From Oscillospiraceae bacterium (GTDB taxonomy: Bacteria > Bacillota > Clostridia > Oscillospirales > Oscillospiraceae), in contig CAJGCI010000127.1 of NCBI GenBank assembly GCA_904501855.1, forward strand, positions 1 to 5,502: a stretch of 5,502 bases of DNA, read 5' to 3'. A program made the position numbers and the translations under genes. A model generated the notes under the pieces. It searched no databases and had not been told where the DNA came from. It saw only the letters and a list, made by a program, of their open reading frames with translations. Below, piece after piece: positions 5,104 through 5,502 of this stretch. Position 1 is the stretch's first letter. Each line of letters starts with the position of its first letter.

Positions 5104-5502
5104 TCACTCCTGATACAAGCTCTTTAACAGTTCGATCTCTTTCTGATATCCTGGCAGTTCGTTGGGCGTCTCCAGATAGAACGGCAGATGCTTCAGGCTG
5201 GGATGGTTGATAATGTCGGTCATTGCCTCCAGTCCGATGCTCCCCTCTCCGATCGTCTCATGACGGTCCTTATGGCTTCCCATGGGATTCTTGCTGTCAT
5301 TGAGATGGATGGCCTTCAGACGGTCAAGACCGATGACACGGTCAAACTCCTCCAGCACGTCATCCAGGTGGTTTACGATATCATAGCCGCCGTCATAGAT
5401 ATGACAGGTATCCAGACAGACACCCATCTTCTCCGACATCTGCACTCCGTCCAGAATCGCCCGTATCTCCTCGAATGTACGCCCCACTTCCGAACCTTTT
5501 CC
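5104..5502 (-). CDS. nfo: Endonuclease IV (AP endonuclease), C-terminal part (cut by window edge)
   Basis: The visible 132 residues are the C-terminal half of a TIM-barrel AP endonuclease of about 280 residues; the N-terminal half lies right of the window. The enzyme cuts DNA 5' to abasic sites in base excision repair, using a cluster of three zinc ions. The metal ligands expected in this half are all present: Asp31 and His34 (CLDTCH), His66 (AIHLNDSK), Asp79 and His81 (HKDRHE, followed by IGEGSIG) and Glu111 (LETPNE), numbering from the first visible codon. The reading frame stays open to position 5502 with GKGSEVGRTFEE, as in the family, so the GTG at 5487 is an internal valine and not a start. 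The stop TGA is 3 bases before the GNAT start codon, and its last codons contain the GNAT ribosome site. Confidence 0.96.
   Translation of the reverse strand, partial: GKGSEVGRTFEEIRAILDGVQMSEKMGVCLDTCHIYDGGYDIVNHLDDVLEEFDRVIGLDRLKAIHLNDSKNPMGSHKDRHETIGEGSIGLEAMTDIINHPSLKHLPFYLETPNELPGYQKEIELLKSLYQE
5107..5111 (-). promoter_or_regulatory. Ribosome binding site of the GNAT gene inside nfo
   Basis: The minus strand reads AGGAG, 6 bases before ATG 5100 and overlapping the last codons of nfo. This arrangement suggests that ribosomes finishing nfo re-initiate on the GNAT gene. Confidence 0.6.

Noticed and set aside
4654..5127. A plus-strand frame opposite the GNAT gene and the end of nfo
   Set aside because: It spans two genes on the other strand in antisense phase and resembles no family.

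Overview
The window looks like ordinary chromosomal DNA from a moderately GC-rich member of the Clostridia (Firmicutes). The grounds are strong GGAGG-type ribosome binding sites, TTG and probably CTG starts, a fused SecDF, a clostridial-style lipoprotein, an Nfo/GNAT pair with Clostridia-like sequences, and genes that almost never use TTA, CTA or TCA codons. The family or genus is not resolved. I see no phage, insertion sequence, CRISPR array, tRNA or rRNA.

Layout. The left edge holds the start of a MATE-family efflux transporter on the minus strand, cut by the window. It is divergent from a complete EamA/DMT-type transporter on the plus strand (371-1261), which has an extended -10 promoter. 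The EamA gene converges on a previously easy-to-miss 50-codon gene on the minus strand (1303-1455), and the two share one perfect 13-bp hairpin terminator. From there to the right edge everything reads leftward. Secretion factor SecDF (1592-3838) has its own promoter, leader and terminator. A 149-residue predicted lipoprotein (4069-4518) has a strong terminator. A GNAT acetyltransferase (4615-5100) lies 3 bp behind endonuclease IV (5104-5502, cut by the window).

How the genes relate. SecDF uses the proton motive force to pull exported proteins through SecYEG, and the lipoprotein is a likely Sec client, but nothing else ties them together. Endonuclease IV and the GNAT protein are probably translationally coupled. 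The small gene has its own ribosome binding site and probable promoter, and encodes a putative single-span membrane peptide of unknown role.

Points most worth a second look: SecDF carries serine at the SecF-half position (652) where well-studied SecF proteins have a transmembrane aspartate used for proton flow; the 50-residue membrane peptide; a perfect 8-bp inverted repeat sitting on the secDF -10 box; and a likely CTG start for the EamA transporter. No novel multi-gene system was found.
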